Assembly (NCBI RefSeq): GCF_020711235.1
Contig: NZ_JAJFAV010000014.1
Span: forward strand, 62,001-126,000
Reading direction: 5' to 3'
Length of the DNA: 64,000 nt
Source: Hymenobacter sp. 15J16-1T3B
Lineage (GTDB): Bacteria; Bacteroidota; Bacteroidia; Cytophagales; Hymenobacteraceae
Shown: piece after piece, positions 55,886 through 64,000 of the stretch
Numbering within the stretch: the first letter of the stretch is position 1
Layout of the letters: each line of letters starts with the position of its first letter
Notes under the pieces: model-generated
What the model saw: the letters and a program-made list of their open reading frames with translations, nothing else
Database searches by the model: none
What the model was told of the DNA's origin: nothing
Made by a program: the position numbers and the translations under genes

Positions 55886-57151
55886 ATGGATTTGTTTGCC
55901 CTCATTACGCTGCTCATCGTGGTAGCGGCGGCGTTTGCCTACCTGAATTCGCGTTTTCTGAAGCTGCCCGACGCCATCGGTATCATGGTCGTGTCGCTGG
56001 GCTTCTCGCTGCTGTTGCTCGGGCTGCACGCCGTGCAGCCCACCTGGTTCGCCCTGGCCCGCCGCACGGTGGCCGGCATCGACTTCGATCAGGTGCTCTT
56101 CGACGTGATGCTGAGCTTGCTGCTCTTTGCCGGCGCCTTCCACACCGACGCGGCCCAGCTGCGGGTGGAGCGGCGCTCGGTGATGCTGTTCGCGCTGGTG
56201 GGCACGCTCTTGAGCACTTTTTTCATCGGCACGGGGCTGTACGGCATCAGCCAGTGGCTGGCGCTGAACCTCTCGTACCCGCTGTGCCTACTGTTCGGCG
56301 CGTTGATTTCGCCCACCGACCCCATTGCCGTGCTCGGCATTCTGGCCCGCTTCAAGCTGCCGGAAAGCGTGAAAACCAACATCGTGGGCGAGTCGCTCTT
56401 CAACGACGGGGTGGGCGTGGTCGTCTTCGCCACCATTTACGAGCTGGTGCTGGGCAAGGAGCTGGGCGTAGGCGGCATCGGCTGGCTGTTTCTGCAGGAA
56501 GCCGGCGGCGGCCTGCTATTTGGCTTGGTGCTGGGCTACGGCCTGTACCGGCTGCTGCGCTCCATCAACCACTACCAGACCGAGGTGCTGCTCACGCTGG
56601 CCGCCGTGATGGGCGGCTACCTGCTGGCCCAGCACCTGCACATTTCGGGGCCGCTGGCCATGGTGGTAGCCGGCCTGTTCGTGGGCGACCGGGCCCGGCA
56701 GGACGCCATGAGCCACGAGACGGAGGAGTACGTGGACAAGTTCTGGGAGCTAATCGACGTGATTCTCAACGCCCTGCTGTTCGTGCTCATCGGCGTGGAA
56801 CTGCTGGTCATTGAGTTCGAGCCCTCGTACTGGCTCATCAGCTTGCTGGCCGTGGTGCTGGTGCTGCTGGCCCGCTACGCGGCCGTGTGGCTGCCCTTCC
56901 GCCTGGCCCGGCGCTGGCTCAACCTCGACCACAAAGCCCCGCTGATGATGACCTGGGGCGGGCTGCGCGGCGGCATCTCGGTGGCGCTGGCCCTGTCCAT
57001 CAGCAACGAGGTGCCGCACAAAGGCTTGATCGTGGCCATTACCTACGCGGTGGTGCTGTTTTCCGTCATCGGGCAGGGCCTCACGCTGGAGCGGCTCATC
57101 CGCCGGCTGTACCCGCCCGGCGCCAGCGAGTCGGCGGAGGGGCCCGGGTAG
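55886..57151 (+). CDS. Na+/H+ antiporter, CPA1 family
   Basis: ATG at 55886 gives 421 aa with about 11-12 helices. Family marks: PLCLLFGALISPTDPIAVLG (ALI-SPTDP), GESLFNDGVGVVVF (Asn-Asp ion site), and HETEEYVDKFWELID before VLIGVELL. The soluble C-terminal domain of longer members is missing. Pumps Na+ or K+ out against protons. 72 nt after the DUF305 gene. Confidence 0.92.
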   Translation: MDLFALITLLIVVAAAFAYLNSRFLKLPDAIGIMVVSLGFSLLLLGLHAVQPTWFALARRTVAGIDFDQVLFDVMLSLLLFAGAFHTDAAQLRVERRSVMLFALVGTLLSTFFIGTGLYGISQWLALNLSYPLCLLFGALISPTDPIAVLGILARFKLPESVKTNIVGESLFNDGVGVVVFATIYELVLGKELGVGGIGWLFLQEAGGGLLFGLVLGYGLYRLLRSINHYQTEVLLTLAAVMGGYLLAQHLHISGPLAMVVAGLFVGDRARQDAMSHETEEYVDKFWELIDVILNALLFVLIGVELLVIEFEPSYWLISLLAVVLVLLARYAAVWLPFRLARRWLNLDHKAPLMMTWGGLRGGISVALALSISNEVPHKGLIVAITYAVVLFSVIGQGLTLERLIRRLYPPGASESAEGPG

Positions 57152-57281
57152 CACCCACCCAAAAAAACCAGTCTGGCGGTGTAAGGAAACGCGGGGCCGC
57201 GCGTCCAGCCGGTTACCTTTCACCAGCTTACCTGCTGCCGATGCCTGCGCGCCCGTTGTCACTTCCCACATCCGCGGCCCG

Positions 57282-57896
57282 ATGAGCCAAGTTGCTACCA
57301 CGGCCGAGCCAGCGCGCTGGCTGGAACGCTACGGCGACGAGCTGTACCGCTTTGCCCTGGGCCGGGTGACCGACGCGGCCACGGCCGAAGAGCTGGTGCA
57401 GGATACCCTGGTCAGCGCCCTGGGCGCGCTGACCTCGTTTCGGGGGCAGGCCTCGGAGCGGACCTGGCTGTTTGCAATTCTCAAGCGCAAGGTCATCGAC
57501 CATTACCGTCGCCAGGCCCGCTCGCCCTTCATCCCGCTCGACCTGAGCCCGGAACAGGCCCCGGAAGCCGAATTTTTCCGTCCCGCCGACGGACACTGGC
57601 GCCCGGAGCACTACCCCACGGACTGGGCCGCCGACGAGGCCAGCAGCCGCAGCGACGCGGCGCTGGAGCAGCGGGAGTTTCAGGCCGTGCTGCAGGGCTG
57701 CCAGCAGCGCCTCGCGCCGCAGCACCTGGCCGTGTTCGTGCTGCGCTTCGTGGAGGAGCAGCCTGCCGTGCTCATTTGCCAGGAGCTGGGCTTGTCGTCG
57801 GCCAACTACTGGGTGATTATTCACCGGGCCAAACTATACCTGCGGCGCTGCCTGGAAAAGAACTGGTTTCGCCCACCCGCCCCGCCCCATTCCTAG
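57282..57896 (+). CDS. ECF-type sigma factor
   Basis: 204 aa. Region 2: YGDELYRFALGRVTDAATAE-ELVQDTLVSAL and SERTWLFAILKRKVIDHYRR (residues 15-80). Region 4: FVLRFVEEQPAVLICQELGL with SSANYWVIIHRAKLYLRRCL. A long linker of about 50 residues rich in acidic and aromatic residues separates them. Directly followed (4 nt) by an anti-sigma-like gene, so it is probably controlled by it. Confidence 0.9.
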   Translation: MSQVATTAEPARWLERYGDELYRFALGRVTDAATAEELVQDTLVSALGALTSFRGQASERTWLFAILKRKVIDHYRRQARSPFIPLDLSPEQAPEAEFFRPADGHWRPEHYPTDWAADEASSRSDAALEQREFQAVLQGCQQRLAPQHLAVFVLRFVEEQPAVLICQELGLSSANYWVIIHRAKLYLRRCLEKNWFRPPAPPHS

Positions 57897-57900
57897 CGTC

Positions 57901-58170
57901 ATGCCCATTTCTTCGCCCCTGTTCAACTGCCAGCAGGCCACGCTGCTCATCGAGCGGCGGGCCGACGAGGCGCTGCCCCTCAAAACGCAGGTCCAGCTCT
58001 GGGCCCACCTGCGCCTGTGTCCGCTTTGCCGCCGCTACGCCGTGCAAAGCGTCTTCATTGCCCGGCAGGCCCAGGCCGCCGTCGACTACCGCGTGCCCGC
58101 CGACGTGGTGCTGCCCGCGGCGGCCCGGCAGCGCATTCAGCAGGCGCTGGACCAGCACTCGGCCGAGTAG
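57901..58170 (+). CDS. Zinc-finger anti-sigma-like protein
   Basis: 89 aa. NCQQATLLIERRADEALPLK, then LWAHLRLCPLCRRYAVQ: the H-x3-C-x2-C pattern of zf-HC2 anti-sigma domains. No membrane helix, so a soluble zinc-type anti-sigma, perhaps redox sensitive. Overlaps functionally with the sigma gene 4 nt upstream. Confidence 0.8.
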   Translation: MPISSPLFNCQQATLLIERRADEALPLKTQVQLWAHLRLCPLCRRYAVQSVFIARQAQAAVDYRVPADVVLPAAARQRIQQALDQHSAE

Positions 58171-58266
58171 CCGGGCGCGGAAAAGCAATGTGCAAGCTGG
58201 TGTAAGGCCCCACCGACCGCCGCGTCTACCGGGGCAAATCAGTTTACCTCACTTTTTCCGTAGCCC

Positions 58267-58443
58267 ATGCGCCAATTCCCCGTTGCCGCCCCCCAAATTC
58301 TGCTGGCCGCCCTGCTGCTGGCCGCGCCCTTCATCCACGCCCAGGACGGCGGCAAAAAGCCCGCCGATAAGATGCAGACGGCCAAAGACAAAATGACCAA
58401 AGACAAGATGGCCAAGAAAAAGATGAGTGAGGGCAAGATGTAA
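58267..58443 (+). CDS. Secreted Met/Lys-rich repeat peptide
   Basis: 58 aa, ATG at 58267. Signal peptide LLAALLLAAPFIHAQ (cut after HAQ). The mature part is made of KDKMTKDKMAKKKM-type repeats (Met-x-Lys-Asp-x). Similar pentapeptide MxKDx proteins are found after sigma and anti-sigma genes in other bacteria. Metal (copper or heavy metal) binding by the Met residues is possible. Third gene of the unit, then a long hairpin. Confidence 0.7.
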   Translation: MRQFPVAAPQILLAALLLAAPFIHAQDGGKKPADKMQTAKDKMTKDKMAKKKMSEGKM

Positions 58444-58451
58444 GCTGCCTC

Positions 58452-58511
58452 AGCCCAACAGCCCACGGCCCCGTTCACTGATGCGTGAGCGGGGCCGTGG
58501 GCTGTTGGGCT
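58452..58511. terminator. 22-bp hairpin terminator
   Basis: Perfect arms 58452-58473 and 58490-58511 around a 16-nt loop. Strong hairpin 8 nt after the stop of the Met/Lys-rich gene. There is no clear T-run after it. Confidence 0.6.
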
Positions 58512-58541
58512 AGTGTATTTGGACAGTAAGCCCAAAGCACC

Positions 58542-58615
58542 TCATGCTGAGCCCCGTCGAAGCAGCTCTACCGACTAACGGAGCGGTAGAGCTGCTTCGA
58601 CGGGGCTCAGCATGA
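58542..58615. repeat. REP-like 32-bp inverted repeat
   Basis: Arms 58542-58573 and 58584-58615 pair over 32 bp around a 10-nt loop. Each arm starts TCATGCTGAGC and contains GTCGAAGC. The outer 12 nt recur at 42377. Such dispersed palindromes are typical of Hymenobacter genomes. Confidence 0.7.
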
Positions 58616-58679
58616 CGGCCTATACGGCCTCAGAGCTCCATTTATTAGTTGTTCTTCCACAAACTAAACCCGACCGGGC

Positions 58680-59357
58680 TTACCGAATGCGCTCCAGGTG
58701 CCAGGTGCCCACGGGCGGCCCGTCGGCGGCGGTGCCGGTGGCGGGCGGGAGGTGCAGCGGCCGGATGGACTCGGCGGGCATGGTGGCCTGGTTGGGAGCG
58801 GTAAACGAGGGGCCGCTGTCGGTGCCGGCGTCGTAGGCGCGAGCGGGTACGGAGCGGCGCGCCACCCACTGGCCATCTACCAGCAGGTTTTCGCTTTCGA
58901 GGGCGGCAAACCAGTCGGGGCTGGGCGCAATCATCGTCACCACCGTCAGCAGCGGGTGGGCGGCGTCGAGGCGGATGGTGTCGGTGAAGGTACCGGGCGA
59001 GTTGAAGCCGCCCGCCCCGTCGAGCAGGGCCAGGGCCGCGCCGCTGCTGCGCAGGGCGTTGATTTCGGTGCGCAAAAAGCCGTTGTGGCCCAGCTCGGCC
59101 ATGTCCTTGATGCCCCGGCTGGCCAGCTGCCCCGAACGGTACACCAGCCCGTCGGCGCGATGCGAAACACCCATCGGCGGCGAAAAATGGGCGCCGTAGG
59201 GAAAGTCGGCGTGGGTGCTTGCGCTCCACGTGGCCTCGAAGGTCACGCGGTACACGGCCGGCAGTACGCTGGGCGCCGCCTCGGCGGGGGCGTCATCGTC
59301 GCGGCCGCAGGCGCCCAGCAGCAGGGCCAGCAGGCAGGCGTAGCGGGTGGTTTTCAT
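58680..59357 (-). CDS. Spondin-N-like lipoprotein
   Basis: ATG at 59357, 225 aa. Lipoprotein signal ACLLALLLGAC. The body matches the bacterial spondin_N fold: VYRVTFEATWSASTHADFPY, GAHFSPPMGVSHRADGLVYR, DMAELGHNGFLRTEINALRS and FTDTIRLDAAHPLLTVVTMI. Extracytoplasmic; bacterial function unknown. Last gene of a three-gene unit after the molybdoenzyme. Confidence 0.75.
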   Translation of the reverse strand: MKTTRYACLLALLLGACGRDDDAPAEAAPSVLPAVYRVTFEATWSASTHADFPYGAHFSPPMGVSHRADGLVYRSGQLASRGIKDMAELGHNGFLRTEINALRSSGAALALLDGAGGFNSPGTFTDTIRLDAAHPLLTVVTMIAPSPDWFAALESENLLVDGQWVARRSVPARAYDAGTDSGPSFTAPNQATMPAESIRPLHLPPATGTAADGPPVGTWHLERIR

Positions 59358-59407
59358 TGGAAGGGCCAAGGATGGAGGAACAGAAATGCAAGGGATAATG
59401 CGGCCGG

Positions 59408-60232
59408 TTAGTGGCCGGCGTGCCAGTCGTAGCCGCGCTCGGCCCAGTAGTCGGCGGGGCGCTGGTCGGCGAAGCGGATGGTGCCGATGCGCTTGAGGTG
59501 CTTGATGCCGTACTTCAGGGGCGTGACCAGCCGCAGGGGCGCGCCGTGCTCCAGAGTGAGCGGCTGCCCGTTCATCTCGTAGCACAGCAGCGTCTGCGGG
59601 TGCAGGGCGCTGGCCAGCTCCAGGCCCACGTAGTAGGCCGCGTTGGGGGTGGCCAGGCCCACGTAGGGGGCCGCATCGGCCGCGGGGTGGTTGGGGTCGG
59701 CCAGGGGCTGGCCCGAGCGGGTGGCCAGCGGGTAGCGGGCCAGAAAATCGGCGAAGCGCACCCCGGCCCAGGTCACCACCACGCTCCAGCCCTCGATGCA
59801 CTTCAGCTCGGTGGTTATTTCGGTGCGCGGCAAGGCTTTAAGCTGCTCGATGCTGAACTCCTGGCGGGCCGAGCGGCCGTATGGCTGCACCACCAGGCGC
59901 CAGGCCGCCGGGTCGAAACCGGCCTCGTCGAGGCCCACGTGGCCGTTGACGCGCGGCGTGCGGGCGCGGGCGGCGGCAAATTCCGGGGCCAGGCGGGTAT
60001 TGCTGTAATAGGCGTTGCTGAGGCGGGCGTTGGCGTCGAGCACCCCGCGCAGGCCGCTGGGAATGCCGTCGGCGTCGGGGGTGTGGAGCAGGTAGCGCCA
60101 ACCGGCCAGCCCAGCTATGCCCGCCAGGCCCAGCGCCAGAAAGGAGCGGCGCGAGCGGGTGGCAGCGGCGCGCAGGGCGGCGGCTTCCTCTTCGGGTGTG
60201 GCGGGCAGCTTCGGGGGCGTTTCGGGGAGCAT
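59408..60232 (-). CDS. msrP: MsrP/YedY-like molybdopterin enzyme
   Basis: ATG at 60232, 274 aa. Twin-arginine signal TRSRRSFLALGLAG (residues 25-38). Oxidoreductase molybdopterin-binding domain with the Mo-ligand Cys in TELKCIEGWSVVVTW (Cys145), and HGAPLRLVTPLKYGIKHLKR near the end. MsrP repairs methionine sulfoxide in periplasmic proteins with electrons from a membrane cytochrome b. Here the cytochrome b gene lies 11 nt upstream, as expected. Confidence 0.85.
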   Translation of the reverse strand: MLPETPPKLPATPEEEAAALRAAATRSRRSFLALGLAGIAGLAGWRYLLHTPDADGIPSGLRGVLDANARLSNAYYSNTRLAPEFAAARARTPRVNGHVGLDEAGFDPAAWRLVVQPYGRSARQEFSIEQLKALPRTEITTELKCIEGWSVVVTWAGVRFADFLARYPLATRSGQPLADPNHPAADAAPYVGLATPNAAYYVGLELASALHPQTLLCYEMNGQPLTLEHGAPLRLVTPLKYGIKHLKRIGTIRFADQRPADYWAERGYDWHAGH

Positions 60233-60243
60233 GGGCGCGGCAG

Positions 60244-60960
60244 TTAAGGGCGGACAGCAGTGGCGGCCGAGGGGGCTGCCGGGGCGGTGGTTTCGGTCGG
60301 CGCAGTCGGCACATCCTGGATTTCGAAGCCGGCCACCATGGCGCGGAAGTTGTTCCAGCCGGCCCGCACTACTTGGGCGATGTGCACCAGGAAAAACAGC
60401 ACGTAACCGATGGTGAGGGCGAAATGCTCGGCGCGGGCCCACTCGTAGCCGCCCAGCGCGGTGGTCAGCCAGCCCAGCTGCGTGGGCTTGTAGATGGCCA
60501 GGCCGGTGAGCAAGGAACCCGCGCCCATGAGGATGACGGTGGTGTAAGCCAGCTGCTGGGCGCCGTTGAACTTGCGCGGCGGCAGCGGCTCCTTGCGCAG
60601 GCCCACGTCGTGCAGCACCACCTGCCAGGCCTCACGAAAGGAGCGGCGGGTGGGCAGCAGGTAGCGCCACTCCCCCGACAACGCGGTGTAGAGCACGTAC
60701 AGCAGGCCGTTCAGGGCAAATACCCACATCAGCACGAAGTGCCAGGACATGCCCTGGGCCAGCTTGTGGTCCATGTGAAAGGCCGCGTAGAACGACTGCG
60801 GGAAGAACTTCAGCAGCGTGGTGCGGCCCCAGCCGAGGCGGTACACGTCGTTGGCCCAGTAAATCCACAGCCCGCTCCAGATCATCAGGGCCAGCACGGG
60901 GAAGTTGAGCCAGTGAAACCAACGGATGGCCAGCGGGTGTTTTTCGACGACGACTTTCAT
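60244..60960 (-). CDS. Membrane cytochrome b subunit
   Basis: ATG at 60960 (a TTG lies two codons upstream). 238 aa, four or five helices with heme-ligand His: HPLAIRWFHWLNFPVLALMI, HMDHKLAQGMSWHFVLMWVF, HFALTIGYVLFFLVHIAQV. Resembles cytochrome b561 / thiosulfate reductase cytochrome b subunits (MsrQ role). Transfers quinol electrons to the molybdoenzyme. Confidence 0.82.
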   Translation of the reverse strand: MKVVVEKHPLAIRWFHWLNFPVLALMIWSGLWIYWANDVYRLGWGRTTLLKFFPQSFYAAFHMDHKLAQGMSWHFVLMWVFALNGLLYVLYTALSGEWRYLLPTRRSFREAWQVVLHDVGLRKEPLPPRKFNGAQQLAYTTVILMGAGSLLTGLAIYKPTQLGWLTTALGGYEWARAEHFALTIGYVLFFLVHIAQVVRAGWNNFRAMVAGFEIQDVPTAPTETTAPAAPSAATAVRP

Positions 60961-61213
60961 GGGCAAGGCGGCTTGGCAACGGACGACGCTAGGTACGAAA
61001 CCGCCGGCGCAACTGGGTTCAAAGCCGGCAGCAGGTCCACTTAAGGCGCTAGACGCACGCTACTACTCGACCTTACACGGGACGCCCTATTTTTTTTCCA
61101 CCGAAAGAAGCCGTGCGCCAGCCGATTAGCTGGCAGCCGCTTGTAAGGTTTTCGCCCGCGCCGCGTCTAGTTCCCCGCCGGCCCTTGGCCCGCTTCCCCT
61201 ACATCTTCTGCCC

Positions 61214-61990
61214 ATGCTCCGCGCTGCCTTATCCCTGTCCGCTGCCGCCTTGCTGGCGCTGACGTTTCGCCCGGCCCCCAAGCCGTCGACCACCCCGCCG
61301 CGGGCCGCGGCTGCCCGTGTGCCGGTTGTGGTGGAGCTATTCACCTCCGAGGGCTGCTCCTCCTGCCCGGCGGCCGACGAGGTGCTGCGCGAGCTGGCGC
61401 GCACCCAGCCCGTGCCCGGGGTGGAAGTGCTGGCCTTGGGGCAGCACGTGGATTACTGGAACCGCCTGGGCTGGAAGGACGCTTTTTCTGCGCCCCAGTT
61501 CACCGAGCGGCAGCGCGACTACGCCCGCCACTTCGGCACGAACAGCTACACCCCGCAGGCCGTGGTGAACGGCCGCTACGAGCTGGTGGGCAGCCAGCGC
61601 AGCCGCCTGCTGGCCACCATCACCCAGGCCGCGCAAGAGGCGCCCGCCACCGTGGCCCTGACGCGCACCGCCGGCCACTTGCAGGTGCGCGTCGACCAGC
61701 TACCCGCCGGCACTGCGGCCGCCACCGTGCTGCTGGCCCTGACCGAAACGGGCCTGTCGAGCCTGGTGGGCCGGGGCGAAAATGCCGGCCGGCTGCTGCG
61801 CCACGCGGCCGTGGTGCGCACGCTGCGCCCCCTCGGCCCGGTAGGCCCGGACGGCCGCTTTACGGCCACCGTCCCGCTAACCCTGGCCGCCGGCTGGCAA
61901 CCCGCCCAGTTGCAGGCCGTGGTGCTGGTGCAGGAAGAGGCATCCCGTCGCATCGTCGGGGCGGGTTGGCTGCCGCTGGCTGCCGATTAA
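61214..61990 (+). CDS. DUF1223 thioredoxin-like protein
   Basis: 258 aa, ATG at 61214. Signal-like N-terminus (RAALSLSAAALLALTF). ELFTSEGCSSCPAADEVLRE with C48-x2-C51, LALGQHVDYWNRLGWKDAFS, and YTPQAVVNGRYELVGSQRS are DUF1223 marks. The pair of Cys suggests thiol redox chemistry, probably in the periplasm. Converges with the ClC gene, sharing 4 nt (TTAA). Confidence 0.88.
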   Translation: MLRAALSLSAAALLALTFRPAPKPSTTPPRAAAARVPVVVELFTSEGCSSCPAADEVLRELARTQPVPGVEVLALGQHVDYWNRLGWKDAFSAPQFTERQRDYARHFGTNSYTPQAVVNGRYELVGSQRSRLLATITQAAQEAPATVALTRTAGHLQVRVDQLPAGTAAATVLLALTETGLSSLVGRGENAGRLLRHAAVVRTLRPLGPVGPDGRFTATVPLTLAAGWQPAQLQAVVLVQEEASRRIVGAGWLPLAAD

Positions 61991-63402
61991 TTGATTGGGA
62001 GTTCGGGGGCCGAGAAACGGGGCGCTCTGGTAGCGGGCTTGGCCTCCTGGCTGAGCGTTTCGCGCAGAAAGCTGGTTTTGAGGTGCTCGTAAAGCGAGTG
62101 GGAGTCGACCAGGGAAGCCACGGCCTGGGCCATCATGCCGCTGAGCAGCAGCTGAAAAATGGCGCCGTGGCGGTCGGTCATTTCCAGTACCAGGATGGCG
62201 GCCGTGAACGGGGAGCGGACCACGCCGGTCAGAAAGCCCACCATGCTCACCAGGATGAGCAGGTTGCGGTCGTCGAGCGGCACCTGGCCCACGCGGCAGA
62301 GCACGTCGCCGAGCACGGCCCCGGCGCTGAGCGAGGTGGCAAACACGCCGCCGGCCCCGCCGCCGCTGTAGCTCAGGGCCATGCCCACGAAGCGCACCGG
62401 GAAGAGATACCAAGGCGTCAGCCCGTCGTTTTGGAACAGCAGGCGGTTGATGATGGGCTTGCCCGTGCCCACGCCCTCCGAGCCCACCCAGTAGGCCAGC
62501 CCGGCCAGCAGCAGGCCGCAGCCCAGCACCCAGCCCGCTTGCTGGGCCGTGGTGGCGAAGCGGCGGCGGAAACCATTAATCCAAAGCAGCGTCTTGGCAA
62601 ACAAGGCCCCGGCCAAGCCGCAGATGATGGCCACCAGCGCCACCGTGGCCAAAAACCAGCCCGCGTGGGCCGTCACTTTGGGGTAGCCCAGGTAGAGGTA
62701 AGGCCCGAGAATGGCCTGCGCCGTGAGCCCGGCCACGATGACGGCCGAAAACACGGCCATGCGAAAGCGCGCCATGTGCATCTGCGTCAGCTCCTCTACC
62801 ACGAACACGATGCCGCCCAGCGGGGTGTTGAAAGCCGCTGCCAGGCCGGCCGCGCCGCCCGTCACCAGGGCAATCTGCCTAGAAAGCTGCGGCCAGCCCG
62901 GGGGCTGCAGGCGGTTGATGGCCCGGAAGATGGCCGCCGAAATCTGGATGGTCGGCCCCTCACGCCCGATGACGCCGCCGCCCAGCAGCAGCATCGCGCT
63001 GCTGAGCACCTTCACCACGGCCACCTTCAAGCTCAGCAGGTAGCCGGTGCGGTGGTAGTGCCCCGGCGTCGACAGCTCGATGCCGGCCATGACCTGCGGA
63101 ATGCCGCTGCCGCGCGCCGCCGGCGCCCAGCGTTGCACCAGCGCCCACGACGCCAGAAAGGCCAACGGCGTGAGAAGAAAGGCCAGCAGCGGCTGGGCCC
63201 GCAGCCAGGCAAAACTGGTTTGCTCGGCCCACACGAACAGCTTTTCGTAGCCGACGGCCACGCCGCCCACGATGATGGAGGCAAACCAGAACGGGAAGCT
63301 CTGCAGGACAAGCCGGCGCACACGGTCGGAATACAGGCGTTTGAGGAAGTGGCGGTCAAGCCAGGCCAGCACCCGGGCGTAGCGAGTCGGAGAATCAGGC
63401 AT
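61987..63402 (-). CDS. ClC chloride/proton antiporter
   Basis: ATG at 63402, 471 aa. Signature regions: GSGIP (98-102), GREGP (146-150) with gating Glu148, and GGIVFVVEEL for the inner proton Glu; GGGAGGVFATSLSAGAV matches the GxFxP region with Ala-Thr instead of Pro. Keeps both glutamates, so probably an exchanger (H+/Cl-). About 10-11 long helices, no CBS domains. Confidence 0.9.
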   Translation of the reverse strand: MPDSPTRYARVLAWLDRHFLKRLYSDRVRRLVLQSFPFWFASIIVGGVAVGYEKLFVWAEQTSFAWLRAQPLLAFLLTPLAFLASWALVQRWAPAARGSGIPQVMAGIELSTPGHYHRTGYLLSLKVAVVKVLSSAMLLLGGGVIGREGPTIQISAAIFRAINRLQPPGWPQLSRQIALVTGGAAGLAAAFNTPLGGIVFVVEELTQMHMARFRMAVFSAVIVAGLTAQAILGPYLYLGYPKVTAHAGWFLATVALVAIICGLAGALFAKTLLWINGFRRRFATTAQQAGWVLGCGLLLAGLAYWVGSEGVGTGKPIINRLLFQNDGLTPWYLFPVRFVGMALSYSGGGAGGVFATSLSAGAVLGDVLCRVGQVPLDDRNLLILVSMVGFLTGVVRSPFTAAILVLEMTDRHGAIFQLLLSGMMAQAVASLVDSHSLYEHLKTSFLRETLSQEAKPATRAPRFSAPELPIN

Positions 63403-63820
63403 GCGAAGCAAAAAAGGGAACAGCGGAAACGCCCCGGCGCTTCCGCTCAGCCGCAGAATGGCGGCACAATATTAAGATACTACGTAGCCAACCGGCCGGA
63501 AGTGCCCCGCCGGCGCAAATAGGTGTCCTAGGCCCGGGCGCCACCCAGGGCTGCTGGCCGCCGTAGGAATAGAGCAGGCTCCACCCACTGTGGGGCCAGA
63601 ACTTTAGCGCCGCGCTTTATGGAGTTCCTGACAATCAAGACTATGCCTGGCACCCGCGAAGCTAGGGCAGCTGTCCGACCCGTAGAAAATAAGTTAGAGC
63701 TGGCAGGGCCGCAGCCGCCGTGGACGGCTCTCGGTACCGACGACCACGCTGGCCGACAGGGGACGCTGGACCAGGTCGACTTTCGGGACATGCAACTCAA
63801 ACAAGCTTAGCCGCGCCCGT
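63403..63820. other. Intergenic stretch with a doubtful small frame
   Basis: A 63-codon plus-strand frame (63619-63810) has no recognisable domain and unusual composition; I give it no call. There is no clear terminator or repeat. Confidence 0.35.
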
Positions 63821-64000
63821 ATGCTCATGCGCTTCCGTCCCCTCTGGCAACGCCTGCGCGAATCCCTGTGGTTTGTGCCGGGGCTGCTGGTGCTAGGCGC
63901 TTTCGGTTTGGCTTACGCGCTGATTGCCTTCGACACCCGCACCTCTTTCGACGGGGCCAAGCGGTTTCCGCTGCTGTTTGGGGCTGGGGCCGAAGGTTCG
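63821..64000 (+). CDS. DUF2254-like membrane protein, 3' end outside window
   Basis: ATG at 63821 (or 63827). The visible 60 codons read MLMRFRPLWQRLRESLWFVP, GLLVLGAFGLAYALIAFD and FDGAKRFPLLFG: the N-terminal R-x4-SLW-P helix of DUF2254 proteins. Runs off the right edge. Confidence 0.7.
   Translation, partial: MLMRFRPLWQRLRESLWFVPGLLVLGAFGLAYALIAFDTRTSFDGAKRFPLLFGAGAEGS

Noticed and set aside
63619-63810. 63-aa plus-strand gene
   Set aside because: No recognisable domain, poor composition and no upstream signal.

Overview
The window is high-GC Bacteroidota DNA, most likely Hymenobacter or a close relative (Cytophagales). The evidence is a type IX secretion sorting-domain remnant, TTTG-type promoter boxes, Bacteroidota phage families (DUF5977, Rha, minus-strand late genes ending in W-x-D-x-G-x-T repeat proteins) and a dispersed inverted repeat of REP type. 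No rRNA, tRNA or CRISPR array is recognisable.

Positions 1 to about 37.4 kb are most of a siphovirus-like prophage, read almost entirely on the minus strand. From right to left: a plus-strand CI-like repressor (36620-37324) faces a divergent early operon through a region of repeated ACCNAANNTTCGGT operators. The early operon holds a small Cro-like protein, a Rha regulator, an ASCH protein, MazG-like, DNA methyltransferase, DUF4326, HNH, replication initiator (DUF1376-like), DnaB-like helicase and RusA resolvase genes, with many small unknown genes joined by ATGA overlaps. The late block follows: terS, terL, portal, MuF-like minor head protein, scaffold, major capsid, connector and tail-completion genes, a tail-assembly chaperone with a -1 frameshift site, a tape measure, and several large tail proteins. 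The left end of the prophage (lysis genes, probably integrase and att site) lies outside the window. Plus-strand cargo genes interrupt the late block at 8341-9581 and 15801-16200.

The most unusual feature is a repeated bipartite element in the late block: CTTTCGG, 21 nt, then TTTG or a near match, upstream of eight minus-strand genes. The spacing is that of a Bacteroidota promoter but the sequences are not, so I propose a phage-specific late promoter. Two copies end 4 nt before a start codon, which would give leaderless mRNAs.

From about 38.1 kb to the right end is host chromosome. It carries a stress-related island: two universal stress proteins, PEP synthase, BON-domain proteins (one readable, two broken), a cupin lipoprotein, a MacAB-like ABC exporter, a DUF389 membrane protein, a DUF305 protein and a Na+/H+ antiporter. 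Three TGAYN4RTCA palindromes lie 78-101 nt upstream of genes here and suggest a Crp/Fnr-type regulon. Next comes an ECF sigma factor / anti-sigma / Met-Lys-rich secreted peptide unit, then a cytochrome b - molybdoenzyme - spondin-like lipoprotein operon, a DUF1223 protein, a ClC antiporter and the start of a DUF2254 protein. Several genes in 38-56 kb are decaying (BON x3, T9SS/SBBP protein, MscS), so part of the island is eroding.
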